Shown one piece after another: positions 50,777 to 60,921 of a stretch of DNA of 64,000 nt; position 1 is the stretch's first letter; every line of letters begins with the position of its first letter. The stretch comes from Rhodobacter sp. SGA-6-6. Lineage in GTDB: Bacteria; Pseudomonadota; Alphaproteobacteria; Rhodobacterales; Rhodobacteraceae. The stretch is from positions 372,001 through 436,000 of the forward strand of contig NZ_JAAKGP010000003.1 of assembly GCF_011043545.1 (NCBI RefSeq), read 5' to 3'. The notes below the pieces were generated by a model. That model was not told where the DNA came from. It was given only the letters and a program-made list of their open reading frames with translations, and ran no database searches. Position numbers and translations under genes: made by a program.

Positions 50777-51706
50777 TCACTCCGTCCGCACCGCGGGCTT
50801 CGCCCGGGTGTCCACGGTCAGGCTGAACACGTCCGGCCTTGCGTAATGGCCGGTCGCGTCGAAATCGTATTTGGCCCGCATCACCTCCGCCGGGTCGATC
50901 CGGGCGTAGAGGATGGTCTCGCCGCCGAAATCCGGGCCGGCGAGGACGCGGCCCAAGGGCGAGACGATGGCCGAGCCGCCGCGCATCATCACCAGGTCGG
51001 GGTCGTCGCCGAGCTGGCTTTCGTGATCGGCGGGATAGGCGGCGCGGGTGATGTGCTGGCAGGCGGTCAGCACGAAGGTGCGGCCCTCCAGCGCGATGTG
51101 CTGCATGGTCGGCAGCCAGGTGTCGCGGTCGTCGGCGGTGGGGGCGCAGTAGAGGCTGACGCCCTGGTGATACATGTGCATCCGCAGCGCGGGCATGTAG
51201 TTCTCCCAGCAGATCACCGCGCCGATGGTGCCCATCTCGGTCTTGAAGACCGGCATCGTCGAGCCGTCGCCGAAGCCCCAGATCAGCCGTTCGCCCGCCG
51301 TGGGCATCAGCTTGCGGTGTTTGCCGACCAGCCCCTTGTCGCCGTCGAAGTAGAGCGCGGTGCAGTAGAGCGTGCCGCCGTCGCGTTCGATCACCCCGAC
51401 CACGGCGAAGGCGCCGGTCTCGGCGGTGGCTTCTTCGAGCAGCGCCACCTCGGGGCCGTCGAGGTCGATGGCGGCGGCGTGGTAGCGGGCGAAGGCCTCG
51501 CGGCCCTCGGGCTTGCGCATCCCGATCGGCGCGCCGAAGGAGGCCCCCTTGGGATAGCCGCCGATCAGCGCCTCGGGGAAGACCACCAGCCTGGCGCCCT
51601 TGGCCGCGGCCTCGCGCAGCTGCGCGGCGGCCTTCTCGGCGGTGGCGAGCGGGTCGGCGGGGATCGAGGCGATCTGGACGACGGCGGCGGTGAAGGGGGC
51701 GGACAT
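50777..51706 (-). CDS. Nitrilase-family carbon-nitrogen hydrolase
   Basis: The 309-residue cytoplasmic enzyme has the full catalytic set Glu45 (FPEALIGGYP), Lys132 (KHRKLMPT) and Cys166 (VICWENYMP). The CWEN surroundings and the size are those of true nitrilases that turn nitriles into carboxylic acids, rather than omega-amidases or N-carbamoylases. It lies in line with the gentisate-type genes upstream but is separated by a repeat element. Confidence 0.88.
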   Translation of the reverse strand: MSAPFTAAVVQIASIPADPLATAEKAAAQLREAAAKGARLVVFPEALIGGYPKGASFGAPIGMRKPEGREAFARYHAAAIDLDGPEVALLEEATAETGAFAVVGVIERDGGTLYCTALYFDGDKGLVGKHRKLMPTAGERLIWGFGDGSTMPVFKTEMGTIGAVICWENYMPALRMHMYHQGVSLYCAPTADDRDTWLPTMQHIALEGRTFVLTACQHITRAAYPADHESQLGDDPDLVMMRGGSAIVSPLGRVLAGPDFGGETILYARIDPAEVMRAKYDFDATGHYARPDVFSLTVDTRAKPAVRTE

Positions 51707-51730
51707 GGCAGACCTCGGCGCTTTGCGGAA

Positions 51731-51792
51731 GCCCCGGGGGCGCTTCGCCCCCCGGACCCCCAGAGGATATTTGGGGACAGATGAAAGGGCAG
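51731..51792. repeat. GATATTTG intergenic repeat, copy 3
   Basis: This half-element reads CCCCGGGGGCG-CTTCG-CCCCCCGG hairpin, then ACCCCCAGAGGATATTTGGGGACAGATGAA. It matches one half of the elements at 3388 and 30126 and lies between the FAH-family gene and the nitrilase gene. Confidence 0.75.
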
Positions 51793-51803
51793 GGGCCGTT
51801 CCG

Positions 51804-52727
51804 TCAATCCTCCGGCGTGGCGTCGACGACCGGGTGGCGGATGGTGCCGATGCCTTCGACGGTGGCGATCACCACGTCGCCCGGTTTCAGCCATTCCTGC
51901 GGGGTGCGGCCGGCGCCGACGCCCTCGGGCGTGCCGGAGGCGATGATGTCGCCGGGCTCCAGCGTGATGCCGGTGGAGATGTCGGCGATCAGGTCGTCGA
52001 CCTTGAACAGCATGTGCCGGGTGTTCGACCGCTGCTTCTCCACCCCGTTGACGGTGAGCCACAGGTCCAGGGTCTGCGGGTCGGGGATTTCGTCGGCGGT
52101 GATGATGCAGGGGCCGAAGGGGGCGTAGGTGTCCATGCCCTTGGAGAAGATCCACTGGCCGGCGCGGCGGTTGTCGCGGGCGGAGATGTCGATCATCACC
52201 GAATAGCCGAAGACATGGGCCAGGGCGTCGGCCTTGCGGACGCGGCGGGCGGTGGTGCCGATGATCACCGCCAGCTCCACCTCCCAGTCCAGCTGCTTGG
52301 TCATCTTCGCGTTGTGCTCGATCCCCTCGCCGGGGCCGATGACGGTGGTCGGCGGCTTGGAGAACACCACCGGCTGTTTCGGCAGGTCCTTCGAAGTGTC
52401 CAGCGAGGCCGCGCTTTCGGCGACGTGCTCGACATAGTTCAGCCCGATGCCGAAGATGTTCTTGCGCGGCCGCGGGATCGGGGCCAGCAGCTTGACGTTC
52501 GCCAGCGCGGTGGCGGTGCCGGGGGCGTGGCGGCCCTCCGCCTCTTCCAGGCAGTCGCGCAGGGCGTCCAGCCCCGGGCGGCCCATGTCGATCAGGCCCA
52601 GCATCGAGTCGGGCAGGTCTTCGCCCTGCGAGGCGCCAAGGGCCTCGACATCCACCACCAGATCGCCGTCGATCACGCCGAGACGCGCCCCGGCCTCGAC
52701 TGAGGCACGGTAAGTCACCAGTTTCAT
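51804..52727 (-). CDS. Fumarylacetoacetate hydrolase family protein (likely fumarylpyruvate hydrolase)
   Basis: The 307-residue enzyme has the FAH catalytic domain, with FGIGLNYVEHVAESA, the metal ligands in WEVELAVIIG, YSVMIDISARDNRR, and the tail GDIIASGTPEGVG. Family members split C-C bonds of 3-oxo acids. Being 11 bases after a gentisate-dioxygenase-type gene on the same strand, it most likely hydrolyses fumarylpyruvate or maleylpyruvate to pyruvate and fumarate or maleate. No maleylpyruvate isomerase gene is visible in the window. Confidence 0.87.
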   Translation of the reverse strand: MKLVTYRASVEAGARLGVIDGDLVVDVEALGASQGEDLPDSMLGLIDMGRPGLDALRDCLEEAEGRHAPGTATALANVKLLAPIPRPRKNIFGIGLNYVEHVAESAASLDTSKDLPKQPVVFSKPPTTVIGPGEGIEHNAKMTKQLDWEVELAVIIGTTARRVRKADALAHVFGYSVMIDISARDNRRAGQWIFSKGMDTYAPFGPCIITADEIPDPQTLDLWLTVNGVEKQRSNTRHMLFKVDDLIADISTGITLEPGDIIASGTPEGVGAGRTPQEWLKPGDVVIATVEGIGTIRHPVVDATPED

Positions 52728-52738
52728 TCCGTTTTCCT

Positions 52739-53860
52739 TCAGAGGATGGGCTGGAAGCCGCCGTTTTCGCCGAAGGCCTGCTCGCGGTAGAGGCCGAGCG
52801 CCCGCATCACCGGCAGGTCGTTCAGGCAGAACAGGCAGGCGTCGTCGCGGTCCGATGCGTTGACATGCTCGTGCCAGGCCCAGGAGGGCACGCAGAAGAT
52901 GTCGCGCTCCTGCCAGTCGAAGCGCTTGCCGTCGATGATCGAATGCCCGCGGCCCTTGGCGACGTGGTAGAGGTAGCTGCCGGTATGGCGGTGCGCCTTG
53001 GTATGCTCGCCCGGCCGCAGCATCTGCATCGAGGCGCCGAGGGTGCGCATCACCGGGCCGTTGGTGACCGGGTTGACGTATTCCATCATCACGCCGTCGA
53101 AGGGGCTGCCCTCGGTGCAGCCGGCGTATTTGGTCAGGGCGTCGTAGGTGGGGGCCCATTCGTATTTGAACATCGGGCTGTAGCCGTGTTTCCACGACTC
53201 GCCATAGGGCGTCAGCCCCGGGTTGCCCCAGGTGCGGGTCATGTCGTTGACCTCGTAGCCCACGGCCTGGTTCATGTCGGGGTGGACCTCGTAGAAATTC
53301 GCCTCCATCGCGTTGACGAAGGGGATGTCGAGGCCGTCCTGCCAGAGGCAGGTGGCGCCGTCGGCCGAGACGCCGTGTTCGTGCCAGGTGCCGTTCGGCG
53401 TCAGCACGAAGTCGTTGGCGCCCAGCGTCATCTTGTGGCCGTCGACCACGGTATAGGCGCCCGATCCTTCCATGATGAAGCGGATCGCGCTGGCCGAATG
53501 GCGGTGCGCGCCCGCCACCTCGCCGGGGTTCATCACCTGCAGGCCGGCGTAGATCCAGCCCACGGCGGCGGCCACGTCGCTGCGGCCGGGGTTGTTGAGG
53601 TAGATCACCCGGCGGCCGGCCTTTTCCGGCGTGACCAGATCGACCGAGCGGATCACGTGGTCGCGCAGGTCCTTGTAGCGCCACAGCACCGGGACGGATT
53701 GCGACTTCGGCTCCCAGGGCTCGATCTTGTTGGCCACGGTCCAGAGCGCGCCGGCGCTGAAACGCTCCAGCTCGTCGTAATAGGCCAGAAGTTCCGGGGT
53801 GTCCTCGACATTGGCGCGGCCCGCCACGTCTTCCCGATGGTTCTCGCGTGCCTTCGCCAT
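52739..53860 (-). CDS. Gentisate 1,2-dioxygenase-like bicupin
   Basis: The 373-residue bicupin fits gentisate 1,2-dioxygenase, an iron(II) enzyme that opens gentisate to maleylpyruvate. The N-terminal cupin carries the iron ligands in AHRHSASAIRF (118-128) and WHEHGV; the C-terminal cupin has KAHRHTGSYLYH near 295 and WHEHVN. 1-hydroxy-2-naphthoate and salicylate dioxygenases share the fold, so the substrate is probable rather than certain. Start at 53860 has the ribosome site GGAGG close upstream, and a strong dyad operator lies just before it. Confidence 0.85.
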   Translation of the reverse strand: MAKARENHREDVAGRANVEDTPELLAYYDELERFSAGALWTVANKIEPWEPKSQSVPVLWRYKDLRDHVIRSVDLVTPEKAGRRVIYLNNPGRSDVAAAVGWIYAGLQVMNPGEVAGAHRHSASAIRFIMEGSGAYTVVDGHKMTLGANDFVLTPNGTWHEHGVSADGATCLWQDGLDIPFVNAMEANFYEVHPDMNQAVGYEVNDMTRTWGNPGLTPYGESWKHGYSPMFKYEWAPTYDALTKYAGCTEGSPFDGVMMEYVNPVTNGPVMRTLGASMQMLRPGEHTKAHRHTGSYLYHVAKGRGHSIIDGKRFDWQERDIFCVPSWAWHEHVNASDRDDACLFCLNDLPVMRALGLYREQAFGENGGFQPIL

Positions 53861-53886
53861 GGACGGCCTCCTCCGATGCCAAGCCT

Positions 53887-53910
53887 CTGTCGCATCCGAG
53901 AATGCAACAG
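53887..53910. promoter_or_regulatory. Dyad operator upstream of the gentisate dioxygenase gene
   Basis: CTGT-C-GCAT-N6-ATGC-A-ACAG is symmetric in 8 of 9 base pairs and centred about 39 bases before the start codon. A weaker related site, TTGT-CGATT-ACAA, follows at 53915-53927. The pair looks like adjacent sites for a dimeric regulator, probably GntR, IclR or MarR type. Confidence 0.6.
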
Positions 53911-53980
53911 GGCTTTGTCGATTACAACAGGAATTATCGAAAATCCTTGAGGCCGGGGAGAGGTTGGATTCCGACGGTCT

Positions 53981-54090
53981 GGCCGGGCGGGAGAAGGCGA
54001 GGCGCTGCCTCGCCCCCGCCCGTGCGCGGCGGTAGACCCGGAGACGGTGGTGGCACGAGTTGCGCCGTGGCGAAGGCAGTCGCCTTCGCC
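53981..54090 (-). repeat. Modular structured repeat, short copy C
   Basis: Read on the minus strand this 110-bp element has the same left hairpin GGCGAAGGC/GCCTTCGCC, the linker with CACCGTCTCCGG, and the right stem GCACGGGCGGGGGCGAGG...CCTCGCC...CCCGCCCGG as copies A and B, but the central module of roughly 100 bases is cleanly absent. It lies between the thiolase gene end and the gentisate dioxygenase promoter. Confidence 0.78.
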
Positions 54091-54105
54091 AGCAGCCTGG
54101 GATCG

Positions 54106-55280
<1,175 letters not shown>

Positions 55281-55284
<4 letters not shown>

Positions 55285-56411
55285 GCAAGGGCCTCCAGCC
55301 AGGGCGAGGGATCGTAGCGGGGTTTCAGCGCCTCGGGAGCCCGGACGCGCAGGTCGGAAAGAATATGAAGGACCGCCCCCGGGCCGCCGAGGCGGTCGAG
55401 CATCCCGAAGGGGCCGCGCGGGAAGTTCAGCCCCAGCTTCAGCGCGGTGTCGATGGCGTCGCGGGAGGTGCTGGATTCCTGCGCCAGCCAGGCGGCCTCG
55501 TTCACCAGCAGCGCCTCGATCCGGGCGGCGATGGACTCGGCGTCCGCGGGCGGGGCAGGGGCCTCGCCCGGCGGGGTGACGAAGCCCGCGCCGGACTTGC
55601 GGCCGAGGCGGCCGGCGGCAACGGTTTCTTCCAGCGCGGCGAAGACGTGATAGCGCGGATGGCCGCCCATGGCGGCGTTCAGCGATCTGGTGGCGGCAAG
55701 GTTGATGTCGGCGCCGATCAGGTCGATCAGGGCGAAGGGACCCATGCGGTAGCCGGCGGCCGCCATGGCGGCGTCGATCTCTGCCGCCGCGCGGCCTTCC
55801 TCCAGCAGCGCCAGCGCCTCGCCGTAGAACGGCCGGGCGCAGCGGTTGACGATGAAGCCGGGGCTGTCGGGGGCGTCCACCACCACTTTGCCGGCGGCCT
55901 CGGTCAGGGTGCGGGCGCGGTTTCCGGCCTCCTCGGCCCCCTGCGGCACCACCAGTTCCACCAGCTTCATCACCGGGGCGGGGTTGAAGAAATGCAGCCC
56001 GATCACCTGCATCGGCCGGGCCAGCGGGTCGCGGATCGCCCGCACCGACAGCGAGGAGGTGTTGGTCGCCAAGACGCAATCGGCGGCCACCGCCCGTTCG
56101 ACCGCAGCGAAAAGGTCCTGCTTCACCGCAAGGTCCTCGGCCACCGCCTCGATCACCAGCGCGGCGTCGGCCAGCCCTTCGGGGCCGTCCACCACCTGCA
56201 ACCTGCTGGCGATGGCCTCTGCCTCGGCCGCATCCAGCTTGCCCGCATTCACGCGCGGGGCCAGCGCCGCCGCCAGCCTTTCGCGCGCATTGGCGCGGGC
56301 CGGGGCATGGGCATCGGTCGCCAGCACCGCATGGCCGGCCTGCGCATAGACCTGCGCGATGCCGAGGCCCATGGTGCCCAGACCCACCACTCCGATCACC
56401 GGACGATCCAT
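55281..56411 (-). CDS. 3-hydroxyacyl-CoA dehydrogenase
   Basis: The 376-residue enzyme has an NAD-binding start GVVGLGTMGLGIAQ (7-20), the catalytic His in GLHFFNPAPVMKLVE, and DSPGFIVNRCARPFYGEAL, then two C-terminal dimerisation segments, the second shorter than in PaaH. It oxidises a 3-hydroxyacyl-CoA, plausibly 3-hydroxyadipyl-CoA, to the 3-oxo form for the downstream thiolase. The start at 56411 lies at the MDRPVIGV homology boundary, 176 bases from the divergent monooxygenase gene. Confidence 0.9.
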
Positions 56412-56496
56412 CGCGGCCCTCCTCTGTCCCTGTGACAACGCCATCCTGCGCCGCAGGGTCCCGCTGTCCAGCCTGTTTTCACCCCTCCCGGAAAAT

Positions 56497-56527
56497 ATTT
56501 CAAGACTAAAACATTTAAGCTTGAAAT
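56497..56527. promoter_or_regulatory. MarR-type operator in the divergent promoter of the CoA pathway
   Basis: ATTTCAAG (56497-56504) and CTTGAAAT (56520-56527) are a perfect 8-bp inverted repeat separated by 15 bases, in an AT-rich stretch quite unlike its surroundings, between the leftward dehydrogenase/thiolase genes and the rightward monooxygenase operon. It is the natural site for the MarR protein encoded at 59613 to control both directions. Confidence 0.7.
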
Positions 56528-56587
56528 GAATCGCCTCCCGTGCCAGCCTTTCCGGGACGCGCAGACGATCCATGGGAGGATTCGGGT

Positions 56588-58876
56588 ATGAAGGTGCTTT
56601 GCCTCGGCGGCGGCCCGGCCGGGCTTTACTTCGCCATTTCGATGAAGCTGCGCGATCCGTCGCATCAGGTCACGGTGCTGGAGCGCAACCGCGCCAACGA
56701 TACCTTCGGCTGGGGCGTGGTGCTGTCGGACGATGCTCTCGGCCGGATGCAGAAGAACGATCCGGTCTCGACCGACGCCATCCGCAGCCATTTCGCCTAT
56801 TGGGACGACATCGCCGTGGTGCATGACGGGGTGCGCACCGTCTCGGGCGGGCATGGCTTCGCCGGCATCGGCCGCAAGCAGATGCTGATCCTGTTGCAGG
56901 CCCGGGCGCGCGAGCTGGGCGTCGAGATGAAGTTCGAGACCGAGTTCAAGTCGGCGGAAGAGTATCGCAAGGACTACGACCTGGTGGTCGGGGCGGACGG
57001 GATCAACTCTCTGGTCCGGCGCGAATACGAGGATGTGTTCCAGCCCGACATCGACACCCGCCTGTGCAAGTTCGTCTGGCTGGGCACCCACCAGAAGTTC
57101 GACGACGCCTTCACCTTCATCTTCGAGAAGACCGAGCACGGCTGGGTCTGGGCGCATGTCTACCAGTTCGACGACGCCACCGCGACCTTCATCGTCGAAT
57201 GCCTGCCCGAGACCTGGGACCGCTGGGGCTTCGAGCATATGTCGAAGGAAGAGACGGTCGAGACCTGCCGCAAGATCTTCGAGCGCCATCTGGGCGGGCA
57301 CGACCTGATGTCCAACGCCGCCCATCTGCGCGGGTCCGCGGTCTGGATGCAGTTCCCGCGGGTGATCTGCGGCAAGTGGTTCCACGAGAATGTCGTGCTG
57401 ATGGGCGACGCCGCGGCGACGGGGCACTTCTCCATCGGCTCCGGTTCGCGGCTGGCCTTCGACAGCGCCATCGCGCTGGCCGAATACCTGCATTCCGAGC
57501 CGACGATGCAGGCCGCCTTCGAGCGCTATCAGGAAGAGCGCCGGGTCGAGGTGCTGCGGCTGCAATCCGCCGCCCGCAACAGCCTGGAGTGGTTCGAGCA
57601 GGTGGAGCGCTACCTGCACATGCACCCGACCCAGTTCGCCTATTCGCTGCTGACCCGCAGCCAGCGCATCAGCCACGAGAACCTGCGCCTGCGCGATCCC
57701 GAATGGCTGGCCTCGGCGGAAGACTGGTTCCAGCAACAGGCCGGGGGCCGGAAGGGCCGCCGCCCGATGTTCGCGCCGTTCCGGCTGCGGGACATGGAGC
57801 TGAAGAACCGCATCGTGCTGTCGCCGATGGCGCAATACAAGGCCAAGGACGGTATCCCGAACGACTGGCATTTCGTCCACTACGCCGAACGCGCCAAGGG
57901 CGGCGCGGCGCTGATCTACACCGAGATGACCTGCGTCTCGCCCGAGGGCCGCATCACCCCCGGCTGCCCCGGCCTCTATGCGCCGGAGCATGAGGCGGCC
58001 TGGAAGCGGCTGGCCGATTTCATCCATGCCGAGACCACGGCGAAGCTTTGCATCCAGATCGGCCATTCCGGCCGCAAGGGCAGCACCTGCGTTCCGTGGG
58101 AAGGCGGCGGGATCGACGCGCCGCTGGCCTCGGGCAACTGGCAGACGCTGGCGCCTTCGGCCATTGCCTACAAGCCCGCCAACGGCGTGCCGAAGGCGAT
58201 GGACCGCGCCGACATGGACGCGGTGAAGGCGCAGTTCGTCGCCTCGGTGCAGATGGCCGACCGCGCCGGCGCCGACATGATCGAGATGCACGCGGCCCAT
58301 GGCTACCTGCTGGGCGAGTTCATCTCTCCGGTCACCAACAGGCGCAGCGACGAGTATGGCGGGTCGCTGGAGAACCGGATGCGCTGGCCGCTGGAGGTCT
58401 TCGCGGCGATGCGTGCGGCCTGGCCGGAGGCGAAGCCGATGTCCGTCCGCATCAGCGCCCACGACTGGATCGACGGCGGCGTGACGCCGGAGGAGGCGGT
58501 GGAAATCGCGCGGATGTTCCGCGCCGCGGGCGCCGACATCATCGACGTCTCCTCGGGCCAGACCGACCCGGCCGAGAAGCCGATCTACGGAAGGATGTTC
58601 CAGACCCCGTTCTCGGACCGCATCCGCAACGAGGCCGACATCCCGACCATGGCGGTCGGCAACATCTCGGACTGGGATCAGGTGAACGGCATCCTGATGG
58701 CGGGCCGGGCCGATCTGGTCTGCCTGGCGCGGATGCACTTGGCAGACCCCTACTGGACGCTCCATGCTGCGGTCGAGCAGGGCGACCAGGCGAGCGAATG
58801 GCCCACCCCCTACAAGGGCGGCCGCGACCTGATGTTCCGCCTGCGCGAACGGCAGGAGGCGCAGATCCGGGTATGA
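56588..58876 (+). CDS. Bifunctional aryl-CoA monooxygenase/reductase (2-aminobenzoyl-CoA or salicylyl-CoA type)
   Basis: This 762-residue fusion has an N-terminal FAD monooxygenase half (about 1-390; GGGPAGLY at 7-14, DLVVGADGINS, and LMGDAAATGHFSIGSG) and a C-terminal old-yellow-enzyme half (about 393-762; FRLRDMELKNRIVLSPM, the flavin/substrate region IGHSGRKGS near 490, AAHGYLLGEF near 568). This arrangement is known in 2-aminobenzoyl-CoA monooxygenase/reductase, which hydroxylates and dearomatises the ring; databases name similar proteins salicylyl-CoA 5-hydroxylase/oxidoreductase. GGGAGG precedes the start. It opens the rightward operon. Confidence 0.88.
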   Translation: MKVLCLGGGPAGLYFAISMKLRDPSHQVTVLERNRANDTFGWGVVLSDDALGRMQKNDPVSTDAIRSHFAYWDDIAVVHDGVRTVSGGHGFAGIGRKQMLILLQARARELGVEMKFETEFKSAEEYRKDYDLVVGADGINSLVRREYEDVFQPDIDTRLCKFVWLGTHQKFDDAFTFIFEKTEHGWVWAHVYQFDDATATFIVECLPETWDRWGFEHMSKEETVETCRKIFERHLGGHDLMSNAAHLRGSAVWMQFPRVICGKWFHENVVLMGDAAATGHFSIGSGSRLAFDSAIALAEYLHSEPTMQAAFERYQEERRVEVLRLQSAARNSLEWFEQVERYLHMHPTQFAYSLLTRSQRISHENLRLRDPEWLASAEDWFQQQAGGRKGRRPMFAPFRLRDMELKNRIVLSPMAQYKAKDGIPNDWHFVHYAERAKGGAALIYTEMTCVSPEGRITPGCPGLYAPEHEAAWKRLADFIHAETTAKLCIQIGHSGRKGSTCVPWEGGGIDAPLASGNWQTLAPSAIAYKPANGVPKAMDRADMDAVKAQFVASVQMADRAGADMIEMHAAHGYLLGEFISPVTNRRSDEYGGSLENRMRWPLEVFAAMRAAWPEAKPMSVRISAHDWIDGGVTPEEAVEIARMFRAAGADIIDVSSGQTDPAEKPIYGRMFQTPFSDRIRNEADIPTMAVGNISDWDQVNGILMAGRADLVCLARMHLADPYWTLHAAVEQGDQASEWPTPYKGGRDLMFRLRERQEAQIRV

Positions 58877-59616
58877 CCGACCTCGCGGGGAAACGGGCAC
58901 TGGTGACGGGGGGCGGGTCCGGCGCAGGGGCCGCCCTTGCGCTGGCCTTCGCCGGGGCGGGGGCCGAGGTGGTGATCTCGGGCCGCCGCGCCGAGGCGCT
59001 GGCCGCCACCGCCGCCCGCCACCCCGCGATCCGTTGCGTTCAGGCGGATGTGACCGACGAGACCTCGGTGAAGGCGATGTTCGCCGAGGCCGGGCCCTGC
59101 GACATCGTGGTCGCCAATGCCGGGGCGGCGGAAAGCGCGCCCTTGGGCCGCACCACGCTGGAGCAATGGAACGCCATGCTGGCGGTCAACCTGACCGGCA
59201 CCTTCCTGACCTTCCGCGAGGGGCTGGCGCAGTTGCCCGGCTGGGGGCGGCTGATCGCGGTCGCCTCCACCGCCGGCCTCAAGGGCTATGCCTATGTCGC
59301 GCCCTATGCGGCGGCGAAGCACGGGGTGGTCGGGCTGTGCCGGAGCCTCGCGCTGGAACTGGCGAAGAAGCCGGTGACGGTGAATGCGCTGTGCCCGGGC
59401 TTCCTGGACACCGAGATGACCGACCGTTCGGTGGCGAACATCGTCGAGAAGACCGGGATGACGGCCGAGGCGGCGCGGGCGACGCTGGCCGCCACCAACC
59501 CGCAGAAGCGGCTGATCCAGCCGGCGGAGGTGGCGGCCGCCGCACTCTGGCTCTGCGGTCCAGGGTCGGAAGGCATCACCGGCCAGGCGCTGGCGATCGC
59601 GGGGGGCGAGGTATGA
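58873..59616 (+). CDS. Short-chain dehydrogenase/reductase
   Basis: This 247-residue classical SDR has TGGGSGAG (12-19), NAG near 82, serine in ASTAG and YAAAK (Tyr145, Lys149), then the PGFLDTEM loop. It probably interconverts an alcohol and ketone on the alicyclic CoA intermediate produced by the fused monooxygenase/reductase. Both start and stop overlap neighbours by ATGA. Confidence 0.88.
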   Translation: MTDLAGKRALVTGGGSGAGAALALAFAGAGAEVVISGRRAEALAATAARHPAIRCVQADVTDETSVKAMFAEAGPCDIVVANAGAAESAPLGRTTLEQWNAMLAVNLTGTFLTFREGLAQLPGWGRLIAVASTAGLKGYAYVAPYAAAKHGVVGLCRSLALELAKKPVTVNALCPGFLDTEMTDRSVANIVEKTGMTAEAARATLAATNPQKRLIQPAEVAAAALWLCGPGSEGITGQALAIAGGEV

Positions 59617-60053
59617 GCGAACTGTCCAAGCGCCGTCTGAAAAGCTGGATCCGTCTGCTGGGCGTCACCCGCTCGGTCGAGGCCGAGCTGCGCGAGTTCC
59701 TGCGGCTGAAGCACGACACCACCCTGCCGCGCTTCGACGTGATGGCCGCGCTCTGGCGCCGCCGCGACGGGCTGACCATGAGCGAGCTGTCGCGGATGCT
59801 GCTGGTCTCGAACGGCAACGCCACCGCGGTGGTGGACCGGCTGGAGAAGGACGGCTTCGTCCGCCGCCGCCCCAGCGAGACCGACCGCCGCACCGTCTAT
59901 GTCGCCCTGACCGACGAGGGGCTGCGCGCCTTCGAGGGCATGGCGGACCAGCACGAGATGGAGGTGGACCGGCTGCTCTCGGACCTGTCCGACGAGGATC
60001 TGGAGGCGCTGACCGCGATCTTCCGCAAATTCGGCAAGAGGGACGCAAGATGA
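59613..60053 (+). CDS. MarR-family regulator of the aryl-CoA pathway
   Basis: The 146-residue regulator has the winged-helix core [25 protein letters not shown] and the wing [17 protein letters not shown]. MarR regulators embedded in aromatic-CoA clusters commonly sense the CoA thioester. It is translationally coupled to the SDR and the crotonase genes (ATGA overlaps), and the likely target is the dyad at 56497-56527. Confidence 0.88.
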   Translation: MSELSKRRLKSWIRLLGVTRSVEAELREFLRLKHDTTLPRFDVMAALWRRRDGLTMSELSRMLLVSNGNATAVVDRLEKDGFVRRRPSETDRRTVYVALTDEGLRAFEGMADQHEMEVDRLLSDLSDEDLEALTAIFRKFGKRDAR

Positions 60054-60862
60054 CGACGATGGCAGGGCTCCGCCCGCAGCATTTCCTCTGGGAGGTGAAG
60101 GACCGGGTGGCCGTGGTCCGGCTGAACCGGCCGGACCGCAAGAACCCGCTGACCTTCGATTCCTATGCCGAACTGCGCGACACCTTCCGGGCGCTGGTCT
60201 ATGCCTCGGATGTGGACGTGGTGGTCTTCGCCTCCAACGGCGGCAACTTCTGCTCGGGCGGCGATGTGCACGACATCATCGGCCCGCTGATCGGCCTGCC
60301 GATGAAGGACCTGCTGGCCTTCACCCGGATGACCGGCGATCTGGTCAAGGCGATGATTTCCTGCGGCAAGCCGATCATCGCGGCGGTGGACGGCGTGGCG
60401 GTGGGGGCCGGGGCGATCATCGCCATGGCCTCGGACCTGCGGCTGGCGACCCCGGCGGCGAAATGCGCCTTCCTGTTCACCCGGGTCGGCCTTGCCGGCT
60501 GCGACATGGGCGCCTGCGCCATGCTGCCCCGGATCATCGGGCAGGGGCGGGCCGCGGAGCTGCTCTATACCGGCCGGGTGATGGGGGCCGAGGAGGGCGC
60601 GGCCTGGGGCTTCTGGAATGCCTTGCACGCCCCGGAGGCGCTGGAGGACGAGGCGATGAAGCTGGCGGCGCGGCTGGCGGCGGGGCCGACCTTCGCCCAT
60701 GGCATCACCAAGACCCAGCTGAACCAGGAATGGAACATGGGGCTGGAACAGGCCATCGAGGCCGAGGCGCAGGCCCAGGCGATCTGTATGCAGACCAGGG
60801 ACTTCGACCGGGCCTATCGGGCCTTCGTGGCGAAAGAGAAGCCGGTCTTCGCGGGCGATTGA
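60050..60862 (+). CDS. Enoyl-CoA hydratase/isomerase family protein
   Basis: The 270-residue crotonase has the oxyanion-hole segments [14 protein letters not shown] (near 64-77) and [19 protein letters not shown], and a [15 protein letters not shown] active-site region. Glu164 of classical hydratase aligns near Cys/Asp here (GCDMGA), as in crotonase hydrolases and ring-opening enzymes rather than simple hydratases, so hydrolytic ring opening of an alicyclic beta-oxo-CoA is possible. It overlaps the MarR stop by ATGA. Confidence 0.87.
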   Translation: MTTMAGLRPQHFLWEVKDRVAVVRLNRPDRKNPLTFDSYAELRDTFRALVYASDVDVVVFASNGGNFCSGGDVHDIIGPLIGLPMKDLLAFTRMTGDLVKAMISCGKPIIAAVDGVAVGAGAIIAMASDLRLATPAAKCAFLFTRVGLAGCDMGACAMLPRIIGQGRAAELLYTGRVMGAEEGAAWGFWNALHAPEALEDEAMKLAARLAAGPTFAHGITKTQLNQEWNMGLEQAIEAEAQAQAICMQTRDFDRAYRAFVAKEKPVFAGD

Positions 60863-60921
60863 ACGAAGGCCGGGGGGCCAGCCCCCCGGACCCCCCGGAG
60901 TATTTGGACCAAGATGAAGAG
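60863..60921 (+). repeat. GATATTTG-type repeat, copy 4, inside an operon
   Basis: Right after the crotonase stop lie GGCCGGGGGGC-CA-GCCCCCCGG, then ACCCCCCGGAGTATTTGGACCAAGATGAAGAG, which ends exactly at the acyl-CoA dehydrogenase ATG. It is the same half-element as at 51731. Its AAGATGAAGAG end supplies the only ribosome-site-like sequence for the next gene. Confidence 0.75.

Noticed and set aside
51804-54105. A complete gentisate pathway
   Set aside because: No maleylpyruvate isomerase (glutathione-transferase-like or DinB-like) gene is present in the window, so only two enzymes are claimed.
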